Positions 52,112 to 61,292 of a stretch of DNA of 64,000 bases are shown here, in pieces. A model generated the notes under the pieces. It ran no database searches, had not been told where the DNA came from, and saw only the letters and a program-made list of their open reading frames with translations. Both the position numbers and the translations under genes were made by a program. The stretch's first letter is position 1. Every line of letters begins with the position of its first letter. The DNA comes from JBQTII01 sp052387905 (GTDB lineage: Bacteria; Actinomycetota; Actinomycetes; Sporichthyales; Sporichthyaceae). The stretch lies in NCBI GenBank assembly GCA_052387905.1, contig JBQTIR010000022.1, positions 1 to 64,000 of the forward strand, in the 5' to 3' direction.

Positions 52112-52999
52112 GTGAAGTCCACGATCGTCGCTTCAGGCTTGGTCGGCACGCTTGCAGTCGGGGCGGTGCTCTCGCTCGGCAGCGGGACCGGCGCGAACGC
52201 AAAGGTCCAGGCCCCTGCCGCTGCCTCGGTCGAGTCGGCTGCCTCCGCGTACAAGCTCGTCTGGCGCGACGAGTTCAAGGGCAGCACCCTGTCGAAGAGG
52301 TGGTCCGTGCTGCCGACCGGCCCCTTCGCCGGGCGCACCTGCGCGGTGGCGTCGAAGAAGGTGTCCACCGTCAAGGACGGGTTCGCGCTGATCTCCGTCA
52401 AGGAGGACACCACGCGGACCCCGACGTCGCAGTGCCCCAAGCACTACCTGAACGCCCAGATCGGCACCCACAACTCCAAGAGTTTTCTCTACGGGAAGTT
52501 CTCCGCGCGGCTCAAGACCCAGTCCGCGATCGGCATGCACTCCGCCTTTTGGTCGCTGCCCGGCGGCGAGGTCCCGCCCGGCGTCTCACCGAACGATCTG
52601 CCTGGTTCGCAGGGCGTCGAGATCGACGTCACCGAGTACTTCGGGGACACCGGTAGGGACGGTGGTGACCTGTTCAGCTACGTCTACTGGCCGCGTAAGC
52701 GCGCCGACGGCACCGTGGAGCAGGTCAAGAGCGGGGGGCGGCAGACCAAGGCGGCCGGGATCCTCAACAACAAGCTGCCTTCGAAGGGTTTTCACGTGTA
52801 CTCCGTCGAGTGGACGCCGACGCAGTACATCTTCAGCGTCGACGGCAAAGTGACCTCGCGGATCAACGTCGGTATCTCCCGCCGGCCGCAGTATTTGCTG
52901 CTCAGCAATCTCACCTCCGACTACGAGGTGGGCAGGATCAAGAAGAGCAGCCTGCCGGGGACGATGAAGGTCGACTGGGTGCGGGTCTACCAGAAGTAG
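52112..52999 (+). CDS. Secreted GH16-family glycoside hydrolase 1
   Basis: 295 aa, GTG start behind GGGAGGGG. A signal peptide (~1-30, SGTGANA) precedes a family-16 beta-jelly-roll. The catalytic motif E170-I-D172-V-T-E175 (nucleophile, helper Asp and acid/base) is intact, with WRDEF near the N-terminus and VEWTPTQYIFSVDG and VDWVRVYQ at the end, all GH16 hallmarks. GH16 enzymes cut beta-1,3/1,4 glucans, galactans and bacterial exopolysaccharides; in this locus, trimming of the exported polymer is likely. Its tandem paralogue follows. Confidence 0.92.
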   Translation: MKSTIVASGLVGTLAVGAVLSLGSGTGANAKVQAPAAASVESAASAYKLVWRDEFKGSTLSKRWSVLPTGPFAGRTCAVASKKVSTVKDGFALISVKEDTTRTPTSQCPKHYLNAQIGTHNSKSFLYGKFSARLKTQSAIGMHSAFWSLPGGEVPPGVSPNDLPGSQGVEIDVTEYFGDTGRDGGDLFSYVYWPRKRADGTVEQVKSGGRQTKAAGILNNKLPSKGFHVYSVEWTPTQYIFSVDGKVTSRINVGISRRPQYLLLSNLTSDYEVGRIKKSSLPGTMKVDWVRVYQK

Positions 53000-53053
53000 T
53001 GATCTCTCCGGCTTAGGCTGATTCGTATTGCCCGGACGGGGGAGGGATCCACG

Positions 53054-54238
53054 GTGCGGTTCAAGCTGATCGGCCTGCTGGTGGCGGTGGTCCTGGTGAT
53101 CGCCGGCGGGGGCGCCTTCCTCACGCTGCGCGACTCTGGCTCGGGCGCAGACCGCGCCGGCAGTGGTGAACTCGTGCTGCGGCCCCCGGTCGGGCAGAGC
53201 AAGGACGGCGCGACGGCCATGGTTCCGGCCGTGGCGACCTTCACCCCAGCCCGCAAAGGCGCCAAGGTGACGATCCAGCGTCAGGCGGGCGCGGGCTGGG
53301 AGACCGTCACGAGGGGCGCGCAGGACATCGACGGTCGGTTTGCGTTCCTGCTGCCCTCGGGCGACACGCAGTCCTATCGCGCGAAGACTCAGGCGCCCGG
53401 CAAGGACATCTTCACGGCGGCGGTCAGCAGTTCGCCGTGGAAGTTCACCTGGGGCGACGAGTTCGACGGCTCCGCGCTGCGCGAGCACTGGTCCGTGCTG
53501 CCCACCGGCGCGTTCGCCGGCCGGCCCTGCGCGGTCGCGACCGCGGACACCGCGGTGGTGAAGGACGGCATTGTCAGCATCCTCGCCAAGTACAACTCGA
53601 AGATCTCCCCGTTCCGCACCGAGACCTGCCCGGAGGGTCATTTCCGCAACGCTCAGTTCGGGACCCACGAGTCCCGGCTGTTCAGCTACGGCGTGTTCGC
53701 CGCGCGCCTGCGGACCCAGGCCACCGAAGGCATGCACTCGGCGTTCTGGCTCTACCCGCACGGTGACCCGCCCGTGGACATCCCCGCGGACGACCTGCCC
53801 AGTCACAAGGGCGTCGAGATCGACGTCGTGGAGTACTTCGGCGACAAATTCGGCAAAGCAGCGGACGAAGGCAAGACGTACAGCTACGTGTACTGGCCCC
53901 GCCAGGAGGCCGACGGCACGGTGACCAACACCAAGGACGGCGGCGCCCAGGACATCGAGCCCATCATCGGCGCGGGCAAACTGCCCTCTGAGGGGTTTCA
54001 CGTCTACTCGGTGGAGTGGACGCCGACGGAGTACATCTTCCGCACCGACGGCGTCGAGACCTCCCGGGTCACCAACGGGGTCTCGCGGCGGCCGCTGATG
54101 CTCCTGCTCAGCATGCTCAGCTCGGGTTGGGAGACCCCGCGGCTGACCGAGGACAGCCTGCCCGCCGCCATGGACGTGGACTGGGTCCGGGTCTACCAGC
54201 GCGACGCGGCAAACGAAGGCATCCCGGCCGGAAGCTGA
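53054..54238 (+). CDS. Exported GH16-family glycoside hydrolase 2
   Basis: 394 aa, GTG start. An N-terminal signal anchor (~5-25), then a ~100-residue beta-rich extra domain (GATAMVPAVATFTPARKGAKVTIQR, possibly Ig-like), then GH16 with E255-I-D257-V-V-E260. Core residues WGDEFDGS, FGTHESRLFSYGVFAARLR and VEWTPTEYIFRTDG parallel the preceding gene, so they are tandem duplicates. It differs by the added domain and by probable retention at the membrane. Confidence 0.92.
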   Translation: MRFKLIGLLVAVVLVIAGGGAFLTLRDSGSGADRAGSGELVLRPPVGQSKDGATAMVPAVATFTPARKGAKVTIQRQAGAGWETVTRGAQDIDGRFAFLLPSGDTQSYRAKTQAPGKDIFTAAVSSSPWKFTWGDEFDGSALREHWSVLPTGAFAGRPCAVATADTAVVKDGIVSILAKYNSKISPFRTETCPEGHFRNAQFGTHESRLFSYGVFAARLRTQATEGMHSAFWLYPHGDPPVDIPADDLPSHKGVEIDVVEYFGDKFGKAADEGKTYSYVYWPRQEADGTVTNTKDGGAQDIEPIIGAGKLPSEGFHVYSVEWTPTEYIFRTDGVETSRVTNGVSRRPLMLLLSMLSSGWETPRLTEDSLPAAMDVDWVRVYQRDAANEGIPAGS

Positions 54239-54271
54239 TCAGAGCGCCCGGCTGGTCGATACGCTCGCTTC

Positions 54272-55302
54272 ATGTTCTCGCGGTCGGTTCGAGCAAAGGC
54301 CCGGGTCGTGGCCTTGCGCGTCGGCCCGCTGGCGAACTTGGTGGCCGAGCGGGACGCCTGGCGCCGCCGGGCGCGGGCCGCTGAACGTAAGCTCGCGAAG
54401 CGGAATGCCGCGAAGCGCACGGCCGACCGGCGGGCCGGCCGCGCGCGCACCCGGAACCGGGCCAACGTTTGCGAAATCGTTCCGCCCGGACACTTCTACT
54501 CCCCGATCCCGGACCTAGACGAGGTCCGCTCCCGCGAAGCGGAGATATTTGCCCGTTCGCGCAACACGTTGCCAGGCATCGAATTGCACGCCGAGGACCA
54601 GCTTGCGTTGCTGCCCGCGTTCGCCGACTTCTACGCGGAGCAGCCCTTCGCCGAGGATCCCTCCGATGGATTGCGCTATGGCTTTCGGAACGGCTACTTC
54701 TCGTACGGCGACGGACTGGCGCTGTACTGCATGTTGCGTCAGGTGCAGCCATCGCGGTTCATCGAGGTCGGGTCCGGGTGGTCTTCGGCTCTGGCCCTCG
54801 ACGTCAACGATCGCTACCTCGACGGCGGGATGGACTGTACGTTCATCGAGCCGTTCCCGGAGCGGCTCGACTCCCTGTTACGTCCCTCGGACCGGCAACT
54901 GTCCCGCGTCATTTCGACGCCGTTGCACGAGGTGCCGGCCGAGGTGTTCGCCAGCCTCGCGTCCGGCGACCTGCTCTTCATCGACTCGACGCATGTGTCC
55001 CGAGTTGGGAGCGACGTCAACCGGCTGTTCCTCGAGATCGTCCCGGCCCTCGCCCCTGGCGTCCACGTGCACGTCCATGACGTGTTCTGGCCCTTCGAGT
55101 ACCCCGCGCCGTGGATCTATGAAGGCAAGGCAAGGCCTGGAACGAGGACTATCTACTCCGCGCGTTGCTGATCGGCAACGATCGTTTACGGGTCACCTGG
55201 TTCAACGATTTCCTGCGCCATGTCCACGGCGCGGAGGTCGAGGCGGCGATGCCGCTGTGGGCGCGCAACTCCGGCGGCAGCATCTACCTGCGCACCCAGT
55301 GA
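54272..55302 (+). pseudogene. SAM-dependent methyltransferase, frameshifted by a 5-bp duplication
   Basis: The reading frame from ATG 54272 encodes a basic helical N-terminus and a class-I methyltransferase core (FIEVGSGWSSALAL, TFIEPFPERLDSLL, LLFIDSTHVS, VHVHDVFWPFEYP). It then shifts at AAGGCAAGGC (55127-55136) and stops at 55171. Removing one AAGGC restores EGKAWNEDYLLRALLIGND and a normal C-terminus through TGA 55300-55302, for 341 aa. The truncated 299-aa product lacks the last ~45 residues. It is either a recent inactivation, a slippage-type on/off switch, or a sequencing error. The restored end overlaps the convergent GT2 gene by 19 bases. Confidence 0.85.
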
Positions 55303-56351
55303 TCGCGGACGGCCCGCAGCAGGCGGCCGCTCCGGCCGGCCGGGGACGTCGTGACCGGCACGGGTTGCGGCGCGGTGCCTCGCGGCTTGCGCGCCTTGGG
55401 CGGGGTCGGCGGAGCAGCGGGGAACTGATCGACCTCGGGCACGTAGCCAACAATCCCGGCCCGGGCATCGGCCACGGCACGCTCGATGATCGCATCGAAG
55501 GTGACCACCCAGTCCGGGGCCTCACGCTCCGCACGTCGGCGCCACGAGTCCAGGAATGTGTCGTGCCAGTTAGCCAGCACGTCCTCGGGGGCGGCGTCGA
55601 AGTACCGCCGCGCGAAGTACAGCCGGTTCCGCGTCATGTAGTAGAGGTAGTAGGGCGTCGGTAGCCCCGGGCGGGACCGCACGTGGTGCACCGTCACTGC
55701 TCGAGGGTCGACCAGGCATCGCCAGCCCGCAGCGCCGAGGTCGCGGCAGAACGCCGTCTCCTCGAAGTACAGGAAGTACTCCTCCGGAAGTAGCCCGACC
55801 TGCTCGAGCGCTGTCCGGCGGATCAGGATGGAGGCGCCATTGACGTAGTCGACCTCCCGGGGACCGATCGCCGGCGTGTCGGCCACTTGGCGGCCGTAAT
55901 GGAGGTGCGACGGGGTGCCGAAGGTGGCGTCATCCACCAATCCGCCGTCGAACTGGATCTTCCGGCGGTTCGGGAAGACCAGGCGTGGGCCGATGGCGCC
56001 CGTGTTCGGACGTTCCGCACCGGTGGCCAGCAGCCGGGAGAGGCAGTCCGGCTCGACCTCGGTGTCCGGGTTGAGCAGCCAGATGAAGTCCGGGCGATCA
56101 GTGAGCGCGTGTCGGATCCCGACGTTGTTGCCGCCCGCGTAGCCGAGGTTTCCGCCGGAGGCCAGGCACTCGACGTCCGCTCCCAGCCGGTAAACGAGAT
56201 CGGCGTGGGTGGAGTCCGGCGCTGAGTTGTTGACCACGATCACTCGCGGGTCAGCACCTGCGCTCGCCCGGACCGCGGCGACCGCGCGCAGGGTGTCCTC
56301 GGTTTCCCGGAAGTTGAGCACCACCGTGGCCACGCGCGGCGCGTCGGACAT
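55284..56351 (-). CDS. GT2 glycosyltransferase, rhamnosyltransferase-like
   Basis: 355 aa. VATVVLNFRETEDTLRAV, VIVVNNSAPDS, GGNLGYAGGNNVGIR, WLLNPDTEVEP, NGASILIRR and EEYFLYFEETAFCRDL match the WbbL-type rhamnosyltransferase branch of GT2, with the DxD-like NPD. A Pro-rich basic tail of ~40 residues is added. It faces the rml genes across a ~150-base divergent region, so dTDP-rhamnose as donor is a reasonable inference. Confidence 0.88.
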   Translation of the reverse strand: MSDAPRVATVVLNFRETEDTLRAVAAVRASAGADPRVIVVNNSAPDSTHADLVYRLGADVECLASGGNLGYAGGNNVGIRHALTDRPDFIWLLNPDTEVEPDCLSRLLATGAERPNTGAIGPRLVFPNRRKIQFDGGLVDDATFGTPSHLHYGRQVADTPAIGPREVDYVNGASILIRRTALEQVGLLPEEYFLYFEETAFCRDLGAAGWRCLVDPRAVTVHHVRSRPGLPTPYYLYYMTRNRLYFARRYFDAAPEDVLANWHDTFLDSWRRRAEREAPDWVVTFDAIIERAVADARAGIVGYVPEVDQFPAAPPTPPKARKPRGTAPQPVPVTTSPAGRSGRLLRAVRDHWVRR

Positions 56352-56500
56352 CGCTACCCTCCAGCTCGCGGGCCCTCGCCGGCGCCAGATCTACGCTATC
56401 GCCCACCGCTGCTGGGAAGGTCGCGCTGGCGACCGAAAACGATTACCGGAAGCCGTGGGCGGTAGTGTCCGGGAGTCGTTACCGAGCCTACGGAGGGGCC

Positions 56501-56584
56501 GTGAAGGCACTTGTTCTTGCCGGCGGGCCCGTCCGGGTCATCCGGTTCGTGCTCGGCGACCACGGCGTCTCGCGGGTCCGATGA
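56501..56584 (+). pseudogene. rmlA: Collapsed rmlA relic: 27-codon ORF joining RmlA head and tail
   Basis: GTG 56501 with GGAGGGG upstream opens MKALVLAGG, the invariant N-terminus of glucose-1-phosphate thymidylyltransferase. It then jumps in frame to VIRFVLGDHGVSRV and stops. From memory, long-type (StrD-like) RmlA proteins end in a similar RLVxGDHSxVQV. The ~330 codons between are gone. The TGA overlaps the rmlB ATG (ATGA), so RBS, start, stop and coupling are kept. The remaining peptide cannot be an enzyme; it may now act only as a translational leader for rmlB. Confidence 0.72.
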
Positions 56585-57564
56585 GGCTGCTGGTCACCGG
56601 AGGAGCGGGTTTCATCGGCTCTCATTTCGTGCGCGCGTTGATCGCCGACGAACTTCCCGGTCTCGCCGGGGCGAGTGTCACTGTGCTGGACGCGCTGACC
56701 TACGCCGGAAACCCCGCCAATCTGGACCCGGTCCGGGCGAGCCCGCGCTTCGCGTTTGTCCACGGGGACATCACTGACCCGGAGCTGGTCGCCGAGGTGC
56801 TGCCCGGGCATGACGCTGTGCTCAACTTTGCCGCAGAGTCGCATGTGGACCGTTCGATCGCGGGCGCGGGCCCGTTCGTCCGGACGAATGTGATGGGCAC
56901 CCAGGTGTTGCTCGATGCGAGTGTGGCTGCGGGTATCCCGCGCTTCCTGCAGGTGTCCACGGATGAGGTCTACGGCACCATCGAGTCCGGTTCGTGGCGG
57001 GAAGATCATCTTCTGGAGCCGAATTCCCCGTATGCGGCTTCGAAGGCGGCTGCCGACCTGCTGGTGCGTGCCTACGGGCGCACCCACGGGCTCGCGGTCA
57101 GCATCACCCGGTGCTCGAACAACTATGGGCCTTACCAGTACCCGGAGAAGGTCATTCCGCTGTTCGTCTCCAACCTGCTGGACGGCAAGAACGTGCCGCT
57201 CTATGGCGATGGGCTCAACATCCGTGACTGGTTGCACGTCGATGACCACTGCAGAGGTATTGCGGTGGTACTCACCGCCGGCAAGCCCGGCGAGGTCTAC
57301 AACATTGGCGGCGGAACGGAACTGACGAACCGTGAGCTGACCGAGCGGTTGCTCGAGGCCTGCGGGGCAGGGTGGGATCGGGTCGACTATGTCGAGGATC
57401 GCAAGGCGCACGATCTGCGGTACAGCGTAGACATCGCCAAGATTGGTGAGCTCGGCTACGCACCGCGCACTGCCTTCGAGCCAGGGCTGGCCGCGACCGT
57501 CGGCTGGTACCGCGACAACCGCAGCTGGTGGGAGCCGCTCAAGGCGCCCGCCGCTCTTCGATGA
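56581..57564 (+). CDS. rmlB: dTDP-glucose 4,6-dehydratase
   Basis: 327 aa from ATG 56581, overlapping the rmlA relic. GGAGFIG at 7-13 binds NAD; STDEVYG carries the catalytic D128-E129 pair; Y151-x3-K155 (YAASK) and the substrate segment NNYGPYQYPEKVIP are intact, as is RDWLHVDDHC. It makes dTDP-4-keto-6-deoxyglucose, step 2 of dTDP-rhamnose synthesis. Step 1 must come from an rmlA elsewhere. ATGA overlap to rmlD. Confidence 0.95.
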   Translation: MRLLVTGGAGFIGSHFVRALIADELPGLAGASVTVLDALTYAGNPANLDPVRASPRFAFVHGDITDPELVAEVLPGHDAVLNFAAESHVDRSIAGAGPFVRTNVMGTQVLLDASVAAGIPRFLQVSTDEVYGTIESGSWREDHLLEPNSPYAASKAAADLLVRAYGRTHGLAVSITRCSNNYGPYQYPEKVIPLFVSNLLDGKNVPLYGDGLNIRDWLHVDDHCRGIAVVLTAGKPGEVYNIGGGTELTNRELTERLLEACGAGWDRVDYVEDRKAHDLRYSVDIAKIGELGYAPRTAFEPGLAATVGWYRDNRSWWEPLKAPAALR

Positions 57565-58445
57565 CCCGCTGGCTGGTCACCGGGGCCGGCGGGATGCTCG
57601 GCACCGACCTGGTGCAGGCCCTCGCCGGACGCGACGTGTACGCCGCCACCCGGGCTCAACTGGACATCACCGACCCCGGCGCCGTAGCGGCGGCGGTCGA
57701 TGGGGTGGACGTCGTGGTGAATGCCGCCGCCTGGACGAACGTCGACGGTGCCGAATCCGAACCCGGACCGGCGGCGCTCGTGAACGCCGACGGACCCGGG
57801 GTGCTCGCCCGCGCCTGCCGGGCCGTCGGCGCCCGACTGGTGCACGTGTCCACGGACTACGTCTTCGCCGGTGACGCCGGTGGCTCTGACCCCTCGCAGG
57901 CGCCCGCGTACGCCGAGGATGACCCGACCGGGCCTCGTACCGAGTACGGCCGAGGCAAGCTTGCGGGCGAGTTCGCGGTGCTGACGGAGGGTCCGGCGGA
58001 GGCGTTCGTCGTACGGACCGCCTGGCTCTACGGCGCAACCGGCCGCAACTTCGTGCGCACCATGCTCGAGTTGGAGCGCAGTAAGCCCGAGATCGATGTT
58101 GTGGACGACCAGTGGGGCCAGCCGACCTGGACCAGGGACCTCGCGCAACGCCTCGTCGCCCTCGGCGAAGGCAACGCGGCCCCCGGTATCTATCACGCGG
58201 CAGGCAATGGGCGGACGACCTGGTGCGGGCTGGCCAAGGCGGTGTTCGCGGCCGTCGGGGCGGACCCGGACCGGGTACGCCCGACCACCACTGACCGGTT
58301 CCCGCGACCCGCGCCACGGCCCGCGTTCAGTGTTCTGGGACAACAGCGACTGGCCGCCGGGGGCGTCGAGGCTATGCCGCCCTGGGCGGAGTCCGTGCGG
58401 GTGGCAGTTCCTGTGCTCATCACGACCGAAGGGAGCCGACCGTGA
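57561..58445 (+). CDS. rmlD: dTDP-4-dehydrorhamnose reductase
   Basis: 294 aa from ATG 57561. TGAGGMLG cofactor loop, NAAAWTNVDGAE, STDYVFAGD and YGRGKLAGE (Tyr-x3-Lys) are RmlD motifs, with RTAWLYG following. It carries out the last reduction to dTDP-L-rhamnose. Coupled to rmlB (ATGA) and rmlC (GTGA). Confidence 0.94.
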   Translation: MTRWLVTGAGGMLGTDLVQALAGRDVYAATRAQLDITDPGAVAAAVDGVDVVVNAAAWTNVDGAESEPGPAALVNADGPGVLARACRAVGARLVHVSTDYVFAGDAGGSDPSQAPAYAEDDPTGPRTEYGRGKLAGEFAVLTEGPAEAFVVRTAWLYGATGRNFVRTMLELERSKPEIDVVDDQWGQPTWTRDLAQRLVALGEGNAAPGIYHAAGNGRTTWCGLAKAVFAAVGADPDRVRPTTTDRFPRPAPRPAFSVLGQQRLAAGGVEAMPPWAESVRVAVPVLITTEGSRP

Positions 58446-59056
58446 CGCCGTCGCTGGAAGCCGTCCCGCTGGCAGTGCCCGGCTCGTGGGTCCTCACCCC
58501 ACGTCGGCACGGCGACGACCGGGGGGAGTTCTGCGAGTGGTTTCGGGCGGACGTCCTGTCAGCGGCGATCGGGCACCGCTTCGACCTCGCCCAGGCGAAC
58601 TGCTCGGTGTCCCGCCGGGGCGTTCTGCGGGGAATCCATTTTGCGGACGTCCCGCCCGGACAGGCGAAGTTCGTCACCTGCGCGGCGGGCGCGGTCCTCG
58701 ATGTAGTGGTCGACATCCGGGTGGGTTCGCCTACGTTCGGGGCCTGGGACTCGGTCTTGTTGGAGGCAGGGGAGCGCCGTTCGGTCTACCTTGCCGAAGG
58801 ACTCGGCCATGGGTTCTTCGCCATGACCGACGACGCGACGGTGATGTACCTGTGCTCGACGGGCTATGCGCCCGGCCGCGAGCACGGAATCGACCCGCTG
58901 GACCCGGCGATCGGAATCGCCTGGCCGACGGGCATCGAACCGGTGCTGTCCGCGAAGGACGCCGAAGCTCCCTCCCTTGAAAGCGCGCAGTCCGACGAAT
59001 TGTTGCCGCGCTACGCAGAGTGCCAGAACTACCTGGCCGAGCTCCGCCTACGTTGA
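58442..59056 (+). CDS. rmlC: dTDP-4-dehydrorhamnose 3,5-epimerase
   Basis: 204 aa, GTG overlapping rmlD. Cupin fold: DDRGEFCEWF, QANCSVSRRGVLRGIHF with catalytic H66, VVVDIRVGSPTFG, and GLGHGFFAM; Tyr in STGYAPGREHGI. Performs the double epimerisation before RmlD. Its last 28 bases overlap the convergent WbsX-like gene. Confidence 0.93.
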   Translation: MTPSLEAVPLAVPGSWVLTPRRHGDDRGEFCEWFRADVLSAAIGHRFDLAQANCSVSRRGVLRGIHFADVPPGQAKFVTCAAGAVLDVVVDIRVGSPTFGAWDSVLLEAGERRSVYLAEGLGHGFFAMTDDATVMYLCSTGYAPGREHGIDPLDPAIGIAWPTGIEPVLSAKDAEAPSLESAQSDELLPRYAECQNYLAELRLR

Positions 59057-60357
59057 GCGCGCCGGTTCCGGAGCTGGTCCAGCTCCACGGCGAGTTGTAA
59101 GGCGTGGGTACGAGCCGCCTTGGCCTCGGCGCGGGCTTCATGCACCGCAAACTCGATTTGCCGCTCGAGGGTCGCCTCAAGCCTTGCCAATTGCCGGCGC
59201 AGGATGACCTGCGATTCGTAGGCGTCCTGGTAGAGGTCCGCAAGGCGCCGATTCTCATCGACACTTCCGTCGTCCTGTGCTCGGTCGCGCCATGAAACAG
59301 GCTCGGGAACCGGTACCCCCACGGCACGCGCAGTGGCTTCCAGGTAAGCACGGCCGTACTTGAGGTCGGGTTCGAGGTAGGCGCCCTCGGCCCACTCGTT
59401 CCAGGCGTTGATCAGGACGAGTCCGTCGGCGGGCGTGCGCTTGTGGACCTCGCTGAGCCACTCCTGGTAGAGCTCGGGGGTACTCCCATGCACCAGCAGC
59501 GTCTTGCCGTCACCGCGGCGGGCCGTGTTGTCCCACGACGGAATCACGCACTCGTGGCGGGTCCACGCAGGCTTCGGGGCCGCCAGGTAGGCGTTCTTGA
59601 TCTGCTCGTAGGAGAACGCGATGTTGTCCGGGTGGCACCCCGCCGGGGTGATCCTGGGCACCATGTCCGGCGTGCCGTGGGGCAGGAACTGAGCCGCTGA
59701 ATCCGCGCCGTACCCCACGGGGTCGGTGTGGTCCCCGTGGGTGTCGAACTTGATGACGTGCACATCGCCGAGCCCGGCGTCCGCCCACATCCGCCGCCAT
59801 CGCGTCAGCGTGGCGTTCGAGTCCGGGATCGCCTGGATCCGGTAGATGAACAGGATCGGCCGATCGTTGATTCGCAGGTACCGGGGATGGGACATCACCC
59901 GGAGCAGGAAGCGGCCGTGTTCCTCCTCGTCTTCCGGGCTGTAGGTCTGGGTGAGCAGGACCTCGTGCCGGCTGGCATCCCAGTGCCTGCTCCAGTTCTC
60001 ATTCGCCCAGGCGAGGCAGAACGGGATGTCCGGGGCGCCGTTGTCCAGCACGTCGTCGATGACCTTGCGCAGTGGCCGGGTGCCATGGAACCAGTAGTGG
60101 TAGTAGCAGAACGCGTCAATACCGTGCTGCTTGGCGAGGCGGGCCTGCTGCTCGCGGACCTCGCGGACCCGCAGGTCGTAGAAGCCCAGCTCCTCGGGCA
60201 GCCGGGGCTGGTAATGCCCCTCGAAAAGCGGGCGGGCTTGGGCCACGTTGCGCCACTCGGTGAACCCGGCGCCGTACCAGGCGTCGTTCTCCGGGATCGG
60301 GTAGAACTGCGGAAGGTAGAAGGCGATCGTGCTCGGGCGGCCGGTCGGGTCGCTCAC
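59029..60357 (-). CDS. WbsX-like (GH99-type barrel) polysaccharide protein with coiled-coil tail
   Basis: 442 aa, GTG start overlapping the upstream methyltransferase stop. AFYLPQFYPIPENDAWYGAGFTEW, HGIDAFCYYHYWF, FCLAWANENWSRHW and LINAWNEWAEGAYLEPD define the WbsX family found in O-antigen and exopolysaccharide loci. The fold resembles GH99 endo-mannosidases; transferase or hydrolase activity is not settled. The last ~75 residues are a charged coiled coil (RRQLARLEATLERQIEFA), similar in style to the tails of the adjacent methyltransferases. Confidence 0.87.
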   Translation of the reverse strand: MSDPTGRPSTIAFYLPQFYPIPENDAWYGAGFTEWRNVAQARPLFEGHYQPRLPEELGFYDLRVREVREQQARLAKQHGIDAFCYYHYWFHGTRPLRKVIDDVLDNGAPDIPFCLAWANENWSRHWDASRHEVLLTQTYSPEDEEEHGRFLLRVMSHPRYLRINDRPILFIYRIQAIPDSNATLTRWRRMWADAGLGDVHVIKFDTHGDHTDPVGYGADSAAQFLPHGTPDMVPRITPAGCHPDNIAFSYEQIKNAYLAAPKPAWTRHECVIPSWDNTARRGDGKTLLVHGSTPELYQEWLSEVHKRTPADGLVLINAWNEWAEGAYLEPDLKYGRAYLEATARAVGVPVPEPVSWRDRAQDDGSVDENRRLADLYQDAYESQVILRRQLARLEATLERQIEFAVHEARAEAKAARTHALQLAVELDQLRNRRAQRRRSSAR

Positions 60358-61292
60358 CCTGCGGATCCGCGAGAAATACTGCGCATCTTTCGTACCACTC
60401 TTCGCACCGGCGCAGAGTAGCGGACCACCTTGCTGCGGCGCAGGGCGCGCAGCTCCTTCTGGGCCTTCGCGCCACGTGCGGTCTGCGCCGCGAGCCGGGC
60501 TACCTTGCGATCTGCAGCGCGGCGCCGGGCCTGTTCCGCCCGATGGGCGACGACGAGGGCGTCGTGCGAGGCCTGAAGGTCCACGTACTGTTCGGCCAGC
60601 CTCGCCAGTTGGTCGCTGCCGTCGTCCTTCACGGCGGTGAAAACGAACTGGTAGGACTCGGCCTCGGGGTCGCGGAGGATCTCGGTCAGTACTGCGGTAG
60701 GGATGGACTTGCGCTTGACCTGAAGCTCGGTCTCGAACGCCGGGATGCGGACCCGCTGCATGTCAACGATCACCAACCCGGCACTGCGCACCAGCTCCTG
60801 CACTGTCTTGTAAGTGAAGAATCGGATGTGGGTCGCATCGAGCAGCCCCACCGGCCGGTAGTCGAACCTGCCTTGAAGCAGGGACATGCGGACGTCCGCG
60901 TGCGCGATGTTGGGTAGTGAGATGACGACCTTGCCGTTCGGGGCGAGCAGTTCCGTGACTTGGAGCAGAACGCGCTCCGGATTGAGTAGGTGCTCGAGAA
61001 CGTCGCCAGCCAGGACCGCGTCGAACGGACCGGTCACCCTGGTAAGCGTCTCGACGCTGTTCAGGTCGCCAATCACGACGGCCTCGGCGCATTCCTTGAG
61101 ATGCACAGCCGCGTCGGGGTCGTACTCGACCGCGGTCACCTTGCAGTTCTGCGCGGCCATCGCCCGCGTCATGTGGCCGTTGGCCGCGCCGAGTTCGAGC
61201 ACGCGCTGGTTCCAGCCCACCATGCCGAGTGCGAAGGCATGGCAGTTGTTGGGCGCCTGGGGGTTCACTGCCACGTCGTAGCGGTTGGACAT
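60354..61292 (-). CDS. SAM-dependent methyltransferase with coiled-coil tail (copy 1)
   Basis: 312 aa from ATG 61292, with AGGAG on the minus strand; an upstream in-frame start at 61358 has no RBS. VLELGAANGHMT (SAM motif I), VTAVEYDPDAAVHL, DAVLAGDVLEHLLNPE and VVISLPNIAHADVR form a class-I fold; the C-terminal ~90 residues are a basic coiled coil ending LRRSKVVRYSAPVRR. It is first in an operon with the WbsX-like gene and divergent from a close paralogue. Methylation of a sugar or chain end is likely. Confidence 0.9.
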   Translation of the reverse strand: MSNRYDVAVNPQAPNNCHAFALGMVGWNQRVLELGAANGHMTRAMAAQNCKVTAVEYDPDAAVHLKECAEAVVIGDLNSVETLTRVTGPFDAVLAGDVLEHLLNPERVLLQVTELLAPNGKVVISLPNIAHADVRMSLLQGRFDYRPVGLLDATHIRFFTYKTVQELVRSAGLVIVDMQRVRIPAFETELQVKRKSIPTAVLTEILRDPEAESYQFVFTAVKDDGSDQLARLAEQYVDLQASHDALVVAHRAEQARRRAADRKVARLAAQTARGAKAQKELRALRRSKVVRYSAPVRRVVRKMRSISRGSAG

